From: Gammaproteobacteria bacterium
GTDB lineage: Bacteria; Pseudomonadota; Gammaproteobacteria; HK1
Assembly (NCBI GenBank): GCA_022822245.1
Contig: JAJECB010000301.1
Coordinates: forward strand, 1-23,722
Length of the DNA stretch: 23,722 nt
Reading direction: 5' to 3'
Part shown: piece after piece, positions 22,802 to 23,722 of the stretch
Position numbering within the stretch: position 1 is the first letter of the stretch
How the letters are laid out: each line of letters opens with the position of its first letter
The notes under the pieces: model-generated
Told to the model about the DNA's origin: nothing
Database searches by the model: none
What the model saw: only the letters and a program-made list of their open reading frames with translations
Translations under genes and position numbers: made by a program

Positions 22802-23722
22802 CTACGCCACCCGGTAGCGGGCGACGAAGTCCTCGTCGATGGTGAGGCCGAGCCCGGGCCGGTCCGGGATCTCGAGGTGCCCGTCCTCGACCGTGAAGTC
22901 CTCGTGGGCGAGCTCGTGGAGCATCGGGTTCGCGCCGAGCGAGTACTCGATGATGAACCCGGTCGACGCCACCGCGGCGACGTGGAGGCCGGACGCGAAC
23001 GTGCACGCCCCGCCCCAGAGATGGGGCGCGAAGCGGATCTGGTACGCCGAGGCGAGCGCCTCGATCCGCATCGCCTCGGTGATCCCGCCCGCGATCGAAA
23101 GGTCCGGCTGGAACACGTCGGCCGCCCGGAGCTCGGCGAGGTCCCGGAAGTCGAAACGGTTGAACTCGCTCTCGCCGGTCGCGATCGGGATGTCGGTCGC
23201 CGCCCGCACCTCGGCGAGCCCGCGCTTGTCGTCGGCGGTGACCGGCTCCTCGAACCAGCCGAGGTTGCACTCCGCGACCTCCCGGCAGAACCGCTTGGCC
23301 TCGGCCACGTTCCAGGTGCCGTGCGCGTCGCACATGATGGTGATTCCGGAGTCGAGACCGGCCCGCGCGGCCCGCACCCGGCGCACCGAGTCCGCGACCT
23401 CGCCGTCTCCGGTGCCGACCCGCATCTTGACCGCCTTGAAGTTCCCCCGGTCGACGAAGCTCTGGAGCTCCTCGGTGATCCGGTCCGCGGGCGCCCAGCC
23501 CCCCGACGCGTAGGCCGGCATCCGTTCCTGCCGGCGGCCGCCCAGCAGCCTCCACACCGGCACCCCGAGGGACTTGCCGAGGATATCCCACAGGGCCATG
23601 TCGATGCCGCCGATCCCGGACATGGTGATGCCGCGGCGCCCGAGGGCGGGGAACACGTGTCCGCGGCGGATCGCGTAGTGGGCGCGGCTCCCGTTGTACA
23701 TGACGTCCCAGAGCCGCGAGAT
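22802..23722 (-). CDS. Enolase-superfamily (mandelate racemase/muconate lactonizing type) enzyme, 5' end missing
   Basis: The frame stays open to the right edge; 306 residues are visible of the roughly 370-390 usual, so the N-terminal capping domain is incomplete. The barrel shows the mandelate-racemase subgroup pattern: KAVKMRVG (K-x-R where K-x-K is usual), metal ligands in MCDAHGTW, WFEEPV and IATGESE, the QPDLSIAGGITEA Asp and APHLWGG His that form the second base dyad, and IEYSLG near the end. Such enzymes dehydrate or racemise sugar acids and related carboxylates through an enolate; the substrate is not predictable here. An ATG at 23701 is internal and not the true start. It leads the minus-strand block with the acyl-CoA synthetase. 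Confidence 0.9.
   Translation of the reverse strand: MSRLWDVMYNGSRAHYAIRRGHVFPALGRRGITMSGIGGIDMALWDILGKSLGVPVWRLLGGRRQERMPAYASGGWAPADRITEELQSFVDRGNFKAVKMRVGTGDGEVADSVRRVRAARAGLDSGITIMCDAHGTWNVAEAKRFCREVAECNLGWFEEPVTADDKRGLAEVRAATDIPIATGESEFNRFDFRDLAELRAADVFQPDLSIAGGITEAMRIEALASAYQIRFAPHLWGGACTFASGLHVAAVASTGFIIEYSLGANPMLHELAHEDFTVEDGHLEIPDRPGLGLTIDEDFVARYRVA

Noticed and set aside
20247..23591. Very long minus-strand frame across the AlkB, ligase and enolase-type genes
   Set aside because: Its Arg/Pro/Gly-rich translation overlaps three well-supported genes on the same strand in other frames.
1..23722. CRISPR array, tRNA, rRNA or riboswitch
   Set aside because: No regularly spaced repeats, cloverleaf-like segments or recognisable conserved RNA motifs were seen.

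Overview
The window is high-GC and densely coded. It has strong GGAGG-type ribosome binding sites, many GTG starts and tight minus-strand operons. TRAP transport, CoA-dependent aromatic catabolism and TauD-type enzymes together suggest a metabolically versatile Pseudomonadota bacterium, probably alpha- or betaproteobacterial; this is inferred from gene content only. There are 18 protein-coding genes, two of them cut by the window edges. No tRNA, rRNA, CRISPR array or complete insertion sequence was seen.

Region A (1-5515) looks like an uptake module. It holds the C-terminal part of an RpiR-type regulator, a DUF2237 protein, a TAXI-type TRAP solute-binding protein and a fused TRAP permease. 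A metallo-beta-lactamase-fold hydrolase gene lies on the opposite strand between binding protein and permease. Its start codon overlaps the permease start codon in one CATG, and a long hairpin fills the gap between its end and the end of the binding-protein gene.

Region B (5591-12091) is one minus-strand array read GGT-like 2, amidase 2, GGT-like 1, amidase 1. This is a duplicated pair of a gamma-glutamyltransferase-fold protein and an amidase-signature amidase. The GGT-like proteins keep the autoprocessing Thr but have lost the canonical residues that hold the gamma-glutamyl group, and they lack signal peptides. The simplest reading, by inference, is that regions A and B import a small amide-containing or N-acylated carboxylate and hydrolyse it in the cytoplasm. 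The substrate is unknown.

Region C (12501-18245) is a compact minus-strand operon for an aromatic acid handled as its CoA thioester. In transcription order it has a fused flavin monooxygenase/Old-Yellow-Enzyme protein (2-aminobenzoyl-CoA monooxygenase/reductase or salicylyl-CoA 5-hydroxylase type), an SDR, a MarR regulator, an aryl-CoA ligase and a RidA-family protein without the usual active-site Arg. A perfect ATTTCA-N4-TGAAAT palindrome over the likely promoter is the best candidate MarR operator.

Region D (18463-19224) holds a hicA-hicB toxin-antitoxin pair followed directly by a 177-bp transposase-less element. The element has 20-bp inverted ends and is flanked by CTAG, and the left CTAG contains the hicB stop codon.

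Region E (19275-23722, all minus strand) encodes an enolase-superfamily dehydratase/racemase (cut by the edge), an acyl-CoA synthetase, an AlkB-like dioxygenase and a TauD-family dioxygenase. By eye, synonymous codon use in regions C and E is more GC-extreme than in A and B, so the window may join segments of different history.
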